A DNA stretch of 64,000 nucleotides, from the NCBI RefSeq assembly GCF_014639875.1, contig NZ_BMGD01000005.1, forward strand, positions 186,001 through 250,000, read 5' to 3'. The notes under the pieces were generated by a model that was given only the letters and a program-made list of their open reading frames with translations, searched no databases and was not told the DNA's origin. A program made the position numbers and the translations under genes. Below are positions 1 to 10,378 of this stretch, piece by piece (position 1 is the first letter of the stretch; each line of letters opens with the position of its first letter). Source of the DNA: Blastomonas aquatica (GTDB lineage Bacteria; Pseudomonadota; Alphaproteobacteria; Sphingomonadales; Sphingomonadaceae).

Positions 1-2278
1 CAACGACCTGTCCGAATATGTCGGCCCGCGGCTTGCCGGACTGCTCAGCTGGCGCAACGATGCCGGCACCTTCGGCGTGTCGATGTCGGCGGCGTACCAG
101 AAGACCCAGGTGCTGGAACTGGGCAACAACACCGTTCGCTGGGCCCAGGCCCGGTTCGACTCGGTCGATGGCGCACCCTGCTTCACCCAGAGTGCTACCA
201 ACCTTGCAGGTCGCCCCAATGCGGGCGGCACTTATGCTGTCGGACGCAACGCCGCGTGCGACCGTGCCGCGCTCGCGTTCCACCCGCGCATTCCGCGTTA
301 TGGCGAAGTGCAGCACGATCGTGAGCGTCTGGGCATCACCGGGTCGATCCAGTTCGCACCCAGCGACGCGACCAAGTTCTCGATCGACGGGTTGTACTCC
401 AACTTCAACAGCGACCGGCGCGAACAGTGGGGCGAGGTTCTGCTGCGCTCAAACGAGCGCTCGATCGATGTCGTCAACCCGGTGTACGACGCCAACAACA
501 ACATGATCTCGGCCACGCTCAATGATGCATGGGTCCGGACCGAGCATTATCTGCGCAAGAGCACGACCGAATTCTATCAGGTCGGCGGAAGCTGGGACCA
601 GGACGTTACAGATAATTTCCGGTTCACACTGATGGGCGGCCTGTCGAAGTCGAACGCCGATATCCCGGTTGAAACGACCATCGTGTTCGATGACCGCGAT
701 GCACAGGGCTATTCCTACGACTATACCGACATGAAGCGGCCGAAGCTGACCTTCGGCACCAGCGTCACCGATCCTGCGGTGTTCCAGCTCGCCGAAATCC
801 GCGACCGGCCTTCGACGATCGAAAACCGCTTCAAGACCGGACAATTGCGCACCGAATGGGACGTGACCGAAGGGTTTACGATCAAGGCCGGTGTCGTCTG
901 GCGTCGGTTCAACTTCGACACCGAAGCGTTCACCCGTGACACCGCGGTGTGCGGCAACGGCGGTCTCGACCGGGTACTGGGCACCATCACCTGTTCGCCG
1001 ACAAGCCTTTTCGGGCCGGCCGCAGTTTACGGTTTCCAGGCGACCCCGGCGCTTTCCCAGCTGTTCAATTTGGGTAATGCCGGCCAGCCTGCAGGCAACA
1101 CCAACGCCTGGCTGGTGCCTGATTTGGATGCGGCCGCTGCTTTCACCAATCTGTACCAACGTCCGTTGGCGCTCGATGCAGGTAACAACCGCGGCGTGCA
1201 GGAAACCACCAAGGGCGGCTATCTGCAGTTCGACGCCAAGGGCGAGTTGCTCGGTATGGAATACGCGCTCAACGCAGGAATGCGCTATGTGAAGACCGAG
1301 CAGTCTTCCTATGGCCTGGTTGGCGGCGTCGAGGCGACCGTCGAACGCAGCTATGACGACTGGCTGCCTTCGGCCAACCTGGCGCTGTTCCCGACGGATA
1401 ACGTGATTGTTCGCGGGGCCATTGCCGAGGTCATCACGCGCCCCAGCCTGGGCTCGCTGACGCCTGGTGGATCGGCTGATGGCTTCAATTTCCGGGTCAA
1501 CAGCGGCAACCCGTTCCTCCAGCCGTTCCGCGCCGTGAACTATGACCTGGCGATCGAATGGTATTTCGCTCCGCAGGCGCTATTGTCGGTCGCAGGCTTC
1601 ATCAAGGACATCGCGACCTTCACCCAGTCCTCTGTGATCCCCGAGGCCACATTTGCGCAGACTGGTCTGCCGGTCTCCGTGCTCAATCCATCGTCCCCGG
1701 CAGCGCTCAATCCTGATCTGCTCAACCAGCCGATCTGGCAGCTCACCACGATCGTCAACGGCGAGGGCGCAAAGATCAGGGGCGTCGAAGTTGCGGCGCA
1801 AATTCCGTTCAGTGTCTTCACAGATGGGTTTTTCGGCAATTTCGGCATTCTTGCCAACGCGACCTTTATCGATAGTGAAGCGACCTTCAGCCTCGCGGGC
1901 CCGGCCAGGGTACCTGGCGGTGCGCTGGTTGCGCCGGTATTCGTAACAAGCTCGCTGGCCAATGTTTCCAAGCGCTCTTACAACGGCACCTTCTATTATG
2001 ACGACGGCACGTTCTCGGCCCGCGTAATGGGCACATACCGCAGCCGCTGGCATGAAGGCGCCAGCGGCACCGGCAACCTGCTCGAAGGTTATGGCAGCCA
2101 GTTCAACCTTGATGCGTCGATCCGCTACAAGCTCACCGAGTGGGTCGAGGTTTCGCTGGAAGGCAACAACCTGACCGACACCTATCGCTATCGCTTCACC
2201 GATTTCGACGCGGACCGGAATTATGAGCACAACCACTTCGGCCGCAACTTCTTTGTCGGTGCACGCTTCAAATACTGA
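1..2278 (+). CDS. TonB-dependent receptor, 3' part (5' end outside window)
   Basis: The reading frame is open from base 2, so the gene begins upstream; 758 residues are visible. What is seen is beta-barrel: alternating aromatic strands, a RPSLGSLTPGG segment typical of sphingomonad receptors, the NPFLQPFRAVNYDLAIEWYF strand, an EGNNLTD periplasmic turn and a C-terminal strand ending in Phe-Lys-Tyr for BAM recognition. The plug and TonB box are not in view. Large receptors of this type import oligosaccharides or other bulky nutrients. The secreted esterase and GH43 glycosidase directly downstream suggest a plant polysaccharide substrate; that assignment is inference. A strong hairpin separates it from the next gene. 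Confidence 0.93.
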   Translation, partial: NDLSEYVGPRLAGLLSWRNDAGTFGVSMSAAYQKTQVLELGNNTVRWAQARFDSVDGAPCFTQSATNLAGRPNAGGTYAVGRNAACDRAALAFHPRIPRYGEVQHDRERLGITGSIQFAPSDATKFSIDGLYSNFNSDRREQWGEVLLRSNERSIDVVNPVYDANNNMISATLNDAWVRTEHYLRKSTTEFYQVGGSWDQDVTDNFRFTLMGGLSKSNADIPVETTIVFDDRDAQGYSYDYTDMKRPKLTFGTSVTDPAVFQLAEIRDRPSTIENRFKTGQLRTEWDVTEGFTIKAGVVWRRFNFDTEAFTRDTAVCGNGGLDRVLGTITCSPTSLFGPAAVYGFQATPALSQLFNLGNAGQPAGNTNAWLVPDLDAAAAFTNLYQRPLALDAGNNRGVQETTKGGYLQFDAKGELLGMEYALNAGMRYVKTEQSSYGLVGGVEATVERSYDDWLPSANLALFPTDNVIVRGAIAEVITRPSLGSLTPGGSADGFNFRVNSGNPFLQPFRAVNYDLAIEWYFAPQALLSVAGFIKDIATFTQSSVIPEATFAQTGLPVSVLNPSSPAALNPDLLNQPIWQLTTIVNGEGAKIRGVEVAAQIPFSVFTDGFFGNFGILANATFIDSEATFSLAGPARVPGGALVAPVFVTSSLANVSKRSYNGTFYYDDGTFSARVMGTYRSRWHEGASGTGNLLEGYGSQFNLDASIRYKLTEWVEVSLEGNNLTDTYRYRFTDFDADRNYEHNHFGRNFFVGARFKY

Positions 2279-2284
2279 GTGATC

Positions 2285-2314
2285 GGCCGGGCGGTGGCTC
2301 CACGCTGCCCGGCC
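2285..2314 (+). terminator. Intercistronic GC hairpin after the TonB receptor
   Basis: An 8-bp perfect stem (GGCCGGGC pairing with GCCCGGCC) sits 6 bases after the receptor stop and 28 bases before the esterase start. There is no T-run, so it may act as a partial terminator or as a 3' mRNA stabiliser that sets a lower level for the two enzymes. Confidence 0.4.
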
Positions 2315-2342
2315 AGCAACTGCAAACCCAAAGGGAGCCGCC

Positions 2343-3344
2343 ATGACCATCGATCGCCGATCCTTCATGGCGGCTTCCGTGTGTGTGGGGGTTGCAGGCC
2401 CCGCGCTTGCCCAGACCGCCGTTCCGGCCGTACCCGGCTCGCCGCTTCCCCCGGGCCTGCCGCAACCTGCCGAAACCATCGACCTGTGGCCCGGCGGCGC
2501 GCCCGGAATGCCGGCCAAGCCACTGACCGAAACGGTCAACGAGCGCTCGACCGACCGGCTGGTCACCGACCGCGCGGTCTATGGCATCAACGCTCCCCGG
2601 CTGGCTGTCTTCCGCCCTGACCGGCCCAATGGCGCTGGCGTGCTGATCACGCCGGGCGGCGGCTATCGCTGGGTGGTGGTCGACAAGGAAGGCTATGAGA
2701 TGGGTCGCTGGCTGGCGGCGCGCGGATTTACTGCGTTCGTGTTGTTCTACCGCTTGCCCGGCGAAGGCTGGGCGGCGGGGCCGAATGTGGCGCTGGCCGA
2801 TGCGCAGCGCGCAATGCGGCTGATCCGCGCGCGCGCTGGCGATTTCGCGGTGGACCCCGAGCGCGTCTCGGCGATGGGCTTTTCCGCAGGCGGGCATCTG
2901 TGCGCCGATCTCGCCACGCGGTTCGATGCATCCGTCTATGCCCCGGTCGATGCCGCCGATCAGCTTTCGGCCAAGCCGCACAGCGCCGCGCCGATCTATC
3001 CGGTGATCTCGATGACCGCGCCCGACGCCCATTCCGGATCACGCGAGCTGCTGATCGGCAAGACGGCGAGCTCAGCTCTTGAGGCAGCGCACTCCCCGCA
3101 TCTGAACGTTCCAGCCAATGCACCTCCGGTCTTCCTGCTCCATGCCGAGGATGACGAGGTGGTGCCGGTGAACAACGCGCTGCTGCTCCGCGCCGCGCTC
3201 AAGGCCGAGGGCGTCCGCGTCGAGACGCATCTGTTCGAGCATGGCGGACATGGCTTTGGTTTGCGCCGGGCGATCGGCAAACCGGTCGAAGCCTGGCCCG
3301 AACTGTGGCGTGCCTGGGCGCGCACGACGGGCCTGGCGCTGTGA
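2343..3344 (+). CDS. Secreted alpha/beta-hydrolase, acetylxylan-esterase-like
   Basis: The 333-residue protein starts with a Tat-like leader (DRRSFMAAS) and an A-L-A-Q cleavage site near residue 24. The fold is alpha/beta hydrolase: an oxyanion-type PGGGY near 107, the nucleophile elbow GFSAGG with Ser181, an acidic residue in HAEDDEVVP near 270, and the catalytic His303 in HGGHGF. These place it with BD-FAE/xylan-esterase-like serine esterases. It ends in a GTGA overlap with the GH43 gene, so the two are translationally coupled. A role in deacylating a plant polysaccharide in the periplasm fits the neighbours; the actual ester is not known. Confidence 0.85.
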   Translation: MTIDRRSFMAASVCVGVAGPALAQTAVPAVPGSPLPPGLPQPAETIDLWPGGAPGMPAKPLTETVNERSTDRLVTDRAVYGINAPRLAVFRPDRPNGAGVLITPGGGYRWVVVDKEGYEMGRWLAARGFTAFVLFYRLPGEGWAAGPNVALADAQRAMRLIRARAGDFAVDPERVSAMGFSAGGHLCADLATRFDASVYAPVDAADQLSAKPHSAAPIYPVISMTAPDAHSGSRELLIGKTASSALEAAHSPHLNVPANAPPVFLLHAEDDEVVPVNNALLLRAALKAEGVRVETHLFEHGGHGFGLRRAIGKPVEAWPELWRAWARTTGLAL

Positions 3345-4984
3345 GCCGCCTGCCGATTCTTAACCGTCGCGGCGCGATCTCGTCCGCCGCGCTCACCACC
3401 TTGGGACTGGCTGCGCCCCTGAACGCGGGAACGCGCGCCGCTCCCTCCCCGGCGCCCCAAACATCCTCGAACGCGCATTCCCCGAAATGGCGCCGGGGCC
3501 TCGACAAACAGCGCATCGCCGATCTGGGCGATGGCCGCTTTCTCAACCCGGTGCTCTCGGGCGACCGGCCCGACCCCGCAATCCTCAAGGATGGCGAGGA
3601 TTACTACCTCACCTTCTCGAGCTTCGAATCCTATCCCGGGCTGCTGATCTGGCATTCGCGCGATCTGGTGAACTGGCAGCCGCGCCAGCCCGCGCTCACC
3701 CGCAATATCGGCTCGGTCTGGGCGGTGAGCCTGGAGAAGCACGAGGGCCGCTATTTCCTCTATATTCCGGTGAAAGCGTCGCCGAAGAATGACATCTTCG
3801 TCATTTGGGCGGACGATATCGACGGGCCGTGGAGCGATCCGGTGCCGCTGGGCCTGCATCATCACATCGACCCGTGCCACGCGGTCGGCGAGGACGGCAC
3901 GCGCTGGCTGTTCCTATCGGGCGGCGACCGGGTGCGATTGGCGGACGACGGCATGAGTGTCGTCGGGCAGGTCGAGCACATCTACGATCCCTGGCGCTAT
4001 CCGACCGAATGGGATGTCGAGGGCTTCGCGCCTGAAGGACCCAAAATCCACCGCATCGGCCAATGGTTCTACATGCTGACCGCCGTGGGCGGAACCGCTG
4101 GCCCTCCCACGGGGCATATGGTCATCGCTGCCCGCTCGCGCTCGATCCACGGCCCGTGGGAGCAGCATCCCGGCAATCCCTTGGTGCGCACCACCGATAT
4201 CCGCGAGGCCTGGTGGTCACGCGGGCATGCCAGCCTGGTCGAGGCACCGGACACGTCGTGGTGGAGCCTGTATCACGGTTACGAAAACGGCTTCTGGACC
4301 CTTGGCCGCCAGTGCCTGCTCGATCCCGTCGAATGGACCGCCGATGGCTGGTTCCAGATGACAGGCGGCGACCTGTCGCAACCGATCGCCAAGCCGAAGG
4401 GGGGCAGGGCGCTGCCGCACGGCATGGCGTTGAGCGATGATTTCGCCGCGCTCGAACTCGGTACCAAATGGTCGTTCTTCCGCCCTGCGCCTGATGAGGC
4501 GGCGCGGGTGCGCGTGAAGGACCACACCTTGTTCCTGCGGGGCAAGGGGCTTGCGCCGTCCACCGGATCGCCGCTGCTGCTCACGGCTGGCGACACATCC
4601 TACCAGTTCGAATGCGACATCGAGCTCGCCCCGGGTGGCACCGCAGGGCTGCTCCTGTTCTATGACGACAAGCTTTATGCCGGCCTCGGCTTCGACGCCG
4701 AACGCTTCGTCACCCACCAATACGGCATCGAGCGCGCCCGACCCGCCAATCCGCATGGGGCCAGCATGCGCCTGCGGGTCACCAACCGGCGCCATATCGT
4801 CAGCTTCCACAGCTCGGGCGATGGCGGCAGGACCTGGTTCAAGTTCGACCGCGGGATGGAAGTCTCAGGCTATCACCACAATGTGCGTGGCGGCTTTTTG
4901 ATGCTGCGGCCGGGCCTGTATGCTGCGGGGCCGGGCGAGGCAAAGTTCCGCAACTTTACCTTCACTGCGCTCGACGAGGATTAG
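3341..4984 (+). CDS. Secreted glycoside hydrolase family 43 protein
   Basis: The GTG at 3341 overlaps the esterase stop and is the chosen start; it gives a 547-residue protein with a twin-arginine leader (NRRGAISSAAL). Residues 70-390 read as a five-bladed GH43 propeller: the catalytic base Asp78 in RPDPA, the pKa-modulating Asp177 in HHIDP and the probable general acid Glu232 in PEGP. The last 180 residues form a beta-sandwich of the kind attached to many GH43 xylosidases and arabinofuranosidases. It likely trims xylose or arabinose side chains in the periplasm, in concert with the esterase and receptor upstream. Substrate is inferred. Confidence 0.88.
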   Translation: MSRLPILNRRGAISSAALTTLGLAAPLNAGTRAAPSPAPQTSSNAHSPKWRRGLDKQRIADLGDGRFLNPVLSGDRPDPAILKDGEDYYLTFSSFESYPGLLIWHSRDLVNWQPRQPALTRNIGSVWAVSLEKHEGRYFLYIPVKASPKNDIFVIWADDIDGPWSDPVPLGLHHHIDPCHAVGEDGTRWLFLSGGDRVRLADDGMSVVGQVEHIYDPWRYPTEWDVEGFAPEGPKIHRIGQWFYMLTAVGGTAGPPTGHMVIAARSRSIHGPWEQHPGNPLVRTTDIREAWWSRGHASLVEAPDTSWWSLYHGYENGFWTLGRQCLLDPVEWTADGWFQMTGGDLSQPIAKPKGGRALPHGMALSDDFAALELGTKWSFFRPAPDEAARVRVKDHTLFLRGKGLAPSTGSPLLLTAGDTSYQFECDIELAPGGTAGLLLFYDDKLYAGLGFDAERFVTHQYGIERARPANPHGASMRLRVTNRRHIVSFHSSGDGGRTWFKFDRGMEVSGYHHNVRGGFLMLRPGLYAAGPGEAKFRNFTFTALDED

Positions 4985-5104
4985 GAGGGCAGGGGGGCGG
5001 CCCGTGGTTGAACCCGCGCGCGCTTGCTGCTAGCTGCGCGGGCGAAACCGCCGGGGCTGATCGTGCCTCGTCGTCCACCGCCTCCTGCCGCAAGGACACG
5101 CCTT

Positions 5105-6415
5105 ATGGTCCCCCGTTATTCCCGCCCCGCCATGACCGCCATCTGGGAGCCTGAGGCGAAGTTCCGCATCTGGTTCGAGATCGAGGCGCACGCTACCGAC
5201 GCGCTGGCCGAGCTGGGCGTGGTGCCCAAGTCCGCTGCCAAGGCCTTGTGGGCGTGGTGGGCGACTAACCCGGTGATCGACGTCGCTGCGATCGATGCGA
5301 TCGAGGCGGTCACCAAGCACGATGTCATCGCCTTCCTCACCTGGGTCGCCGAGCAGGTCGGCGACGAGGCGCGCTTCATGCACCAGGGCATGACCAGCTC
5401 GGACGTGCTCGACACCTGTCTTGCGGTTCAGCTTGCGCGCGCCAGCGACATTCTGATGGCCGATCTCGACGCATTGCTGGAGGCGATCGAGCGCCGCGCG
5501 ATGGAGCACAAATACACGCCGACCATCGGCCGCAGCCACGGCATCCATGGCGAGCCGACCACCTTCGGATTGAAGCTCGCGCAGGCCTATGCCGAGTTCG
5601 ACCGCTGCCGTGCGCGCCTGAAAGCGGCACGCGCCGAGATCGCCACCTGCGCGATTTCGGGCGCGATCGGCACCTTCGCCAATATCGACCCCCGCGTCGA
5701 GGCGCATGTCGCCAAGAAACTGGGCCTTGCGCTCGAGCCGGTCTCGACCCAGGTCATCCCGCGTGACCGCCATGCGATGTACTTTGCAACTTTGGGCGTG
5801 ATCGCATCGTCGGTCGAGCGGCTGGCGACCGAAGTGCGGCATCTGCAGCGCACCGAAGTGCTCGAGGCCGAGGAGTATTTCTCCCCCGGCCAGAAGGGCT
5901 CGTCGGCGATGCCGCACAAACGCAATCCGGTGCTCACCGAAAACCTCACCGGGCTGGCCCGCGTGGTGCGCGCCGCCGCGATCCCGGCAATGGAGAACGT
6001 CGCCTTGTGGCACGAGCGCGATATCTCGCACAGCTCGGTCGAGCGCTTCTTCGGCCCCGATGCGACGATCACGCTCGATTTCGCGCTCGCGCGGCTCACC
6101 GGCGTGATCGACAAGCTGCTGATCTATCCTGAGCGGATGCAGAAGAACCTCGACAAGATGGGCGGTCTTGTCCACTCGCAGCGCGTGCTGCTGGCGCTCA
6201 CCCAGGCCGGCGTCAACCGCGAGGATGCGTATCGCCTGGTCCAGCGCAACGCGATGCAGGTGTGGGAATCGGATGGCGCGCTGTCGCTGCTCGAGCTGCT
6301 CAAGGCCGATGCCGAAGTCACCGCCGCGCTCTCGCCGCAGGACATCGAGGAGAAGTTCAACCTCGATTACCACTTCAAGCACGTCGACACGATTTTCGCG
6401 CGGGTTTTTGGGTAA
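5105..6415 (+). CDS. purB: Adenylosuccinate lyase
   Basis: Purine biosynthesis enzyme that splits SAICAR and adenylosuccinate, releasing fumarate. The fumarase/aspartase superfamily signature [11 protein letters not shown] is intact, as are the TSSDVLDT and [12 protein letters not shown] active-site segments. The ATG at 5105 gives 436 residues, the usual length, and begins with the family's typical VPRYSRP; an in-frame start 27 codons earlier would add an unrelated tail. It is a stand-alone gene, about 100 bases ahead of the lapA-like gene. Confidence 0.97.
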   Translation: MVPRYSRPAMTAIWEPEAKFRIWFEIEAHATDALAELGVVPKSAAKALWAWWATNPVIDVAAIDAIEAVTKHDVIAFLTWVAEQVGDEARFMHQGMTSSDVLDTCLAVQLARASDILMADLDALLEAIERRAMEHKYTPTIGRSHGIHGEPTTFGLKLAQAYAEFDRCRARLKAARAEIATCAISGAIGTFANIDPRVEAHVAKKLGLALEPVSTQVIPRDRHAMYFATLGVIASSVERLATEVRHLQRTEVLEAEEYFSPGQKGSSAMPHKRNPVLTENLTGLARVVRAAAIPAMENVALWHERDISHSSVERFFGPDATITLDFALARLTGVIDKLLIYPERMQKNLDKMGGLVHSQRVLLALTQAGVNREDAYRLVQRNAMQVWESDGALSLLELLKADAEVTAALSPQDIEEKFNLDYHFKHVDTIFARVFG

Positions 6416-6514
6416 ACCAGCGCATGCACCGGTAGGCTGGCCATCGGAAGATTATGCCCCTATGCTCCGGCCGACCGCCGGGACGCGGGCAGATTTTGAG
6501 GAGACACGGCGGTC

Positions 6515-6877
6515 ATGCAGTTCCTGAAGACACTGGTGATCATCATGCTGGTCGTGGTGTTCATCGTGTTTGCCTATAACAATTGGCAAGCGGTTACGGT
6601 CGATATGTGGGGTGGGTTGCAGCTGGTCACCAAGCTGCCGGTTCTGCTGGCGCTGACGTTCTTCGCCGGGTTCCTTCCGCTGTGGGCGTACCATCGCACC
6701 AGCAGCTGGCGGATGAGGCGCCGGATCGCGACGCTCGAGGCCAACCAGCTGCGCGCCGCATCGATGTCCGCTGTGGCTGCGCCTGCATCTGCGACATCAC
6801 CGGTGCACGCCGCGCCCGATGCGCCTGCCAGCGCCTTTAACGAACAAGAACCGGAGAGCGTCTTGCGCTCGGTATGA
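6515..6877 (+). CDS. LapA-domain (DUF1049) inner-membrane protein
   Basis: A 120-residue protein with two hydrophobic segments, about residues 3-20 and 40-60, separated by NNWQAVTVDMWGG, then a basic stretch (RMRRRIATLE) that looks coiled-coil and an Ala/Pro-rich tail. That architecture is the LapA/YciS family, which with LapB in E. coli tunes lipopolysaccharide synthesis. In alphaproteobacteria it commonly sits just before pyrF, as here. An AGGAG lies upstream of the ATG. The tail beyond residue 85 is unlikely to be conserved. Confidence 0.85.
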   Translation: MQFLKTLVIIMLVVVFIVFAYNNWQAVTVDMWGGLQLVTKLPVLLALTFFAGFLPLWAYHRTSSWRMRRRIATLEANQLRAASMSAVAAPASATSPVHAAPDAPASAFNEQEPESVLRSV

Positions 6878-6906
6878 TACGGTCAACAGGGGGTCACGCT
6901 CACATC

Positions 6907-7581
6907 ATGTCCAATCCGATTTATCTAGCGGTCGACCTGCCCGATCTGGCGCGCGCCACCGCGCTGGTGCAGTCGGTCCGTGCCCATGTCGGCGGGGTAA
7001 AACTGGGGCTCGAATTCTTCTGCGCGCATGGCCATCACGGCGTCCACGAGATCGCCAAACTGGGCCTGCCAATCTTCCTCGATCTCAAGCTACACGACAT
7101 CCCCAACACCGTCGCTGCTGCGATGCAGGCGATCCATGTGCTCGAGCCCGCGATCGTCACCGTTCATGCCGCAGGCGGCCGCGCGATGATGGAAGACGCC
7201 AAGGCCGCAGCGGGCGCCAACACCAAGGTTGTCGCCGTCACCATGCTGACCAGCCTCGACGATGATGACATGGGCCAGATCGGCATGGCGGGCAGCGCGC
7301 ATGACAGCGTGCTGCGGCTGGCGGAACTCGCGCACCAGGCAGGCCTCGATGGCATCGTGTGTTCAGGCCAGGAGGTCGGCGCGGTGCGTCACCAGTGGCG
7401 CGACGGGTTCTTCGTCGTCCCCGGCGTCCGCCCCGCCAGCGCCACCGCAGGCGACCAGAAGCGCGCGGTCACCCCGCGCCAGGCGCGCGATGCCGGCGCT
7501 TCGGTGCTGGTCATCGGCCGCCCGATCGCACGCGCGGCCGAGCCCGACAACGCGGCCAGAGAGATCATGGCGACGCTGTAA
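6907..7581 (+). CDS. pyrF: Orotidine 5'-phosphate decarboxylase
   Basis: Final step of UMP synthesis. The catalytic D-x-K-x-x-D motif is visible as DLKLHDIPNT, after the GGVKLGLEFF strand, and the C-terminal phosphate loop reads VVPGVRP. The ATG at 6907 gives 224 residues starting MSNPIYLAVD, the usual start for the family; the upstream in-frame codons overlap the lapA-like gene and add nothing conserved. Confidence 0.97.
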   Translation: MSNPIYLAVDLPDLARATALVQSVRAHVGGVKLGLEFFCAHGHHGVHEIAKLGLPIFLDLKLHDIPNTVAAAMQAIHVLEPAIVTVHAAGGRAMMEDAKAAAGANTKVVAVTMLTSLDDDDMGQIGMAGSAHDSVLRLAELAHQAGLDGIVCSGQEVGAVRHQWRDGFFVVPGVRPASATAGDQKRAVTPRQARDAGASVLVIGRPIARAAEPDNAAREIMATL

Positions 7582-7600
7582 ATCCGAGCGTCTCGCGCAT

Positions 7601-7680
7601 CCCGTTCTCCGGCGGAAGCCGGAGCCCAGGAGCGAGCTTGCGCAACGACGCCCTGGATTCCGGCGTTCGCCGGAAAACGG
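7601..7680. repeat. 80-bp double-palindrome intergenic repeat, copy A
   Basis: Two palindromic cores (CTCCGGCGGAAGCCGGAG and TTCCGGCGTTCGCCGGAA) are separated by CCCAGG and CCCTGG arms that can also pair, so the whole unit folds as a long bipartite hairpin. It fills the gap between pyrF and trpF. Its reverse complement matches copy B at 12682-12763 over nearly the whole length. This is a REP-like element of the sort scattered through sphingomonad genomes. Confidence 0.85.
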
Positions 7681-7694
7681 AAAAAGAAAAGCCT

Positions 7695-8348
7695 ATGACC
7701 ACTCTCATCAAGATCTGCGGGCTTTCCACCGAAGCCACCATCGACGCCGCCGCCAAGGCCGGCGCGAGCCATATCGGCCTCGTCCACTTCGAGAAGAGCC
7801 CGCGGCATGTCACGCTCGAACAGGCGGCGAAGCTGCGCGTGCGCACACCGACCAGCCTCAAGGTCGTGCTGCTGCTGGTCAACGCTTCGCCGGTGCTGAC
7901 CGAGCAGGCGTATCGCGCTGTGCGACCCGATGTCATCCAGTTCCACGGGTCGGAAACCCCCGAATGGCTCGCGTTGGTGAAGAAGCACATGAAGGTCGAG
8001 GTCTGGAAGGCGCTGGGTCTGCGCAGCGCCGAGACGCTGACCAACGCCCGCCGCTTCGACGGGATCGCCGACCGCTTGCTGTTCGATGCGCCCGCACAGG
8101 CGCTTCCCGGCGGAAACGGCGTTGCGGTTGATTGGTCGCTGCTCGCCGGGCATCAGCATCTGGTGCCCTGGGGGCTCGCTGGCGGGCTGGACCCGGACAA
8201 TGTCGGCGAGGCACTGGCCGCGACGCACGCGCCTTTAGTCGATGTCTCCTCGGGCGTCGAGAGCGCGCCGGGAGTCAAAGATATGGACAAGATGGCGCGC
8301 TTTTGCCAAGCGGTTGCCGACCATGACCAACGCAGCCACCAAGCCTAA
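7695..8348 (+). CDS. trpF: Phosphoribosylanthranilate isomerase
   Basis: Third step from anthranilate to tryptophan: Amadori rearrangement of phosphoribosylanthranilate to CdRP. The (beta/alpha)8 landmarks are seen: the general-base Cys in KICGLST near residue 8, QFHGSE, the general acid in LLFDAPA, and [10 protein letters not shown] with VDVSSGVE for phosphate binding. The ATG at 7695 gives 217 residues. The 3' end overlaps trpB by 26 bases, which implies coupled translation with trpB and trpA. Confidence 0.97.
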   Translation: MTTLIKICGLSTEATIDAAAKAGASHIGLVHFEKSPRHVTLEQAAKLRVRTPTSLKVVLLLVNASPVLTEQAYRAVRPDVIQFHGSETPEWLALVKKHMKVEVWKALGLRSAETLTNARRFDGIADRLLFDAPAQALPGGNGVAVDWSLLAGHQHLVPWGLAGGLDPDNVGEALAATHAPLVDVSSGVESAPGVKDMDKMARFCQAVADHDQRSHQA

Positions 8349-9564
8349 CAGCTATCGCAATCAACCCGACGCACAGGGCCATTTTGGCCAGTTCGGCGGG
8401 CGCTATGTTGCAGAAACCCTGATGCCGTTGGTGCTCGATCTCGAGAAACACTATCGCGCAGCCCAGGCGGACCCGGCGTTCAAGGCGCAGTTCGATGATC
8501 TGCTCGAGCATTATGTCGGGCGGCCCAGCCCGCTCTATTACGCCGAGCGGCTGACCGAGGAACTGCGCAAGCAGGCTCCTGAGGGCAAGGGCGCGCAAAT
8601 CTGGTTCAAGCGCGACGAATTGAACCATACCGGCGCGCACAAGATCAACAACTGCATCGGCCAGATCCTGCTCGCGATGCGGATGGGCAAGACGCGGATC
8701 ATCGCGGAAACCGGCGCAGGCCAGCACGGCGTCGCCACCGCCACCGTGTGCGCGCGCTTCGGCCTGCCCTGCGTGATCTATATGGGCGCGACCGACGTCG
8801 CGCGGCAGCAGCCCAATGTGTTCCGCATGAAGCTGCTCGGCGCGGAGGTCATTCCCGTGACCAGCGGCGCGGCGACGCTCAAGGATGCGATGAACGAGGG
8901 CCTGCGCGACTGGGTCGCCAACGTCCACGACACCTTCTACATCATCGGCACCGCCGCCGGCCCGCACCCGTACCCCGAACTGGTCCGCGATTTCCAGAGC
9001 GTGATCGGCAAGGAAGCGCGCGCGCAGATGCTCAGCCGCATCAACCGCCTGCCCGACCTGCTGGTCGCGGCGATCGGCGGCGGATCGAACGCGCTTGGCC
9101 TGTTCCACCCGTTCCTCGATGACGACGTGAAGATGCTCGGCGTCGAAGCCGCAGGCTACGGCCTCGACGGTACCGAGCACGCTGCAAGCCTGCTGGGCGG
9201 CTTCCCCGGCATCCTTCATGGCAACAAGACCTATCTGCTGCAGGACGAGGACGGCCAGATCACCGAGGGCCATTCGATCAGCGCAGGGCTCGATTATCCC
9301 GGTATCGGCCCCGAACACGCCTGGCTCAAGGACATGGGCCGGGTCGAGTACACCGCGATCACCGATGACGAGGCGCTCGAAGGCTTCCAGCTGCTCTGCC
9401 GCACCGAAGGCATCATCCCCGCGCTGGAACCTGCGCATGCGATTGCGGCGGTCGCCAAGATCGCTGGGCAAATGGACCGCGACCAGATCATTCTCGCCAA
9501 CCTGTGCGGACGTGGTGACAAGGATATCTTTACGGTGGCGGAAAAGCTGGGGGTGGAGATGTGA
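8323..9564 (+). CDS. trpB: Tryptophan synthase beta chain
   Basis: PLP enzyme that joins indole to serine. The 413-residue protein carries the PLP lysine in HTGAHKINN, the phosphate loop GGGSNALG, the RDELNHTG segment and the C-terminal LCGRGDKD. The ATG at 8323 lies within trpF and gives the family's usual N-terminus leading to GQFGGRYV. Its stop overlaps the GTG of trpA, so the alpha and beta subunits are made in step. Confidence 0.98.
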   Translation: MTNAATKPNSYRNQPDAQGHFGQFGGRYVAETLMPLVLDLEKHYRAAQADPAFKAQFDDLLEHYVGRPSPLYYAERLTEELRKQAPEGKGAQIWFKRDELNHTGAHKINNCIGQILLAMRMGKTRIIAETGAGQHGVATATVCARFGLPCVIYMGATDVARQQPNVFRMKLLGAEVIPVTSGAATLKDAMNEGLRDWVANVHDTFYIIGTAAGPHPYPELVRDFQSVIGKEARAQMLSRINRLPDLLVAAIGGGSNALGLFHPFLDDDVKMLGVEAAGYGLDGTEHAASLLGGFPGILHGNKTYLLQDEDGQITEGHSISAGLDYPGIGPEHAWLKDMGRVEYTAITDDEALEGFQLLCRTEGIIPALEPAHAIAAVAKIAGQMDRDQIILANLCGRGDKDIFTVAEKLGVEM

Positions 9565-10367
9565 CCACGCGCCTCGCTAACGCCTTCCCAACCGATCGCG
9601 CCGCGCTCGTCTGCTTTGTCACAGCAGGCGATCCGGACGCAGCCTCCACCCCCGCGATCCTGGACGCGCTGGTCGCGGGCGGCGCGGATGTGATCGAGCT
9701 CGGTATGCCGTTCACCGATCCGATGGCCGATGGCCCCGCGATCCAGGCGGCGAACCTGCGTTCGCTGGCTTCGGGCACCAAGACCGCCGACATCCTGCAG
9801 ATCGCCACCGGGTTCCGCAGGCGCCACCCCGATGTCCCGCTGGTGCTGATGGGCTATGCCAATCCGATGACCCGGCGCGGGCCCGAATGGTTTGCCGATG
9901 CCTGCGCTCAAGCCGGGGTCGATGGCGTGATCTGCGTCGACATTCCGGTCGAGGAAGACGCATCACTCGGCCCGGCTCTGCGCGCGAAAGGCATCGCGCC
10001 GATCCGGCTGGCGACGCCGACCACCGATGCCGCGCGGCTGCCGGCGGTGCTCGAAGGTGCGGGCGGGTTCCTGTATTACGTCTCGGTCGCAGGGATCACC
10101 GGCAAGCAGCAGGCGGTGCAGGCGAGCATCGAGCAAGCGGTCGCTCGGCTCAAGGCCTCGACCGACCTGCCGGTGGCTGTCGGCTTCGGCGTGCGTACGC
10201 CCGAGCAGGCCGCCGCCATCGCCCGCGTCGCCGATGGGGTTGTCGTCGGCAGCGCAATCGTCGAGATAGTCAGCGAGCATGGCGCGGATGCCGCCGGCCC
10301 GGTGCGCGATTACATCGCCAGCCTGGCCAGCGCGATCGCCACCGCGCGCCACACCGCCACCGCCTGA
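9561..10367 (+). CDS. trpA: Tryptophan synthase alpha chain
   Basis: Cleaves indole-3-glycerol phosphate to indole and passes it through the tunnel to TrpB. The catalytic segment [17 protein letters not shown] contains the acid/base Glu and Asp, and the phosphate site reads GFGVRTPEQ. It begins at a GTG that overlaps the trpB stop (ATGTGA context) and is 268 residues long, normal for the family. Confidence 0.98.
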   Translation: MTTRLANAFPTDRAALVCFVTAGDPDAASTPAILDALVAGGADVIELGMPFTDPMADGPAIQAANLRSLASGTKTADILQIATGFRRRHPDVPLVLMGYANPMTRRGPEWFADACAQAGVDGVICVDIPVEEDASLGPALRAKGIAPIRLATPTTDAARLPAVLEGAGGFLYYVSVAGITGKQQAVQASIEQAVARLKASTDLPVAVGFGVRTPEQAAAIARVADGVVVGSAIVEIVSEHGADAAGPVRDYIASLASAIATARHTATA

Positions 10368-10378
10368 GGAGCACGTCG

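Noticed and set aside
5030-6382. A 450-codon open frame antisense to purB
   Set aside because: It mirrors purB over its full length, has no recognisable domain and is expected from high third-position GC; similar antisense frames lie under trpB, folC, accD and the cob genes.
9887-10378. An upstream extension of accD of 164 Arg-rich codons
   Set aside because: It is an out-of-frame shadow of trpA; the zinc ribbon and usual length start at the ATG at 10379.
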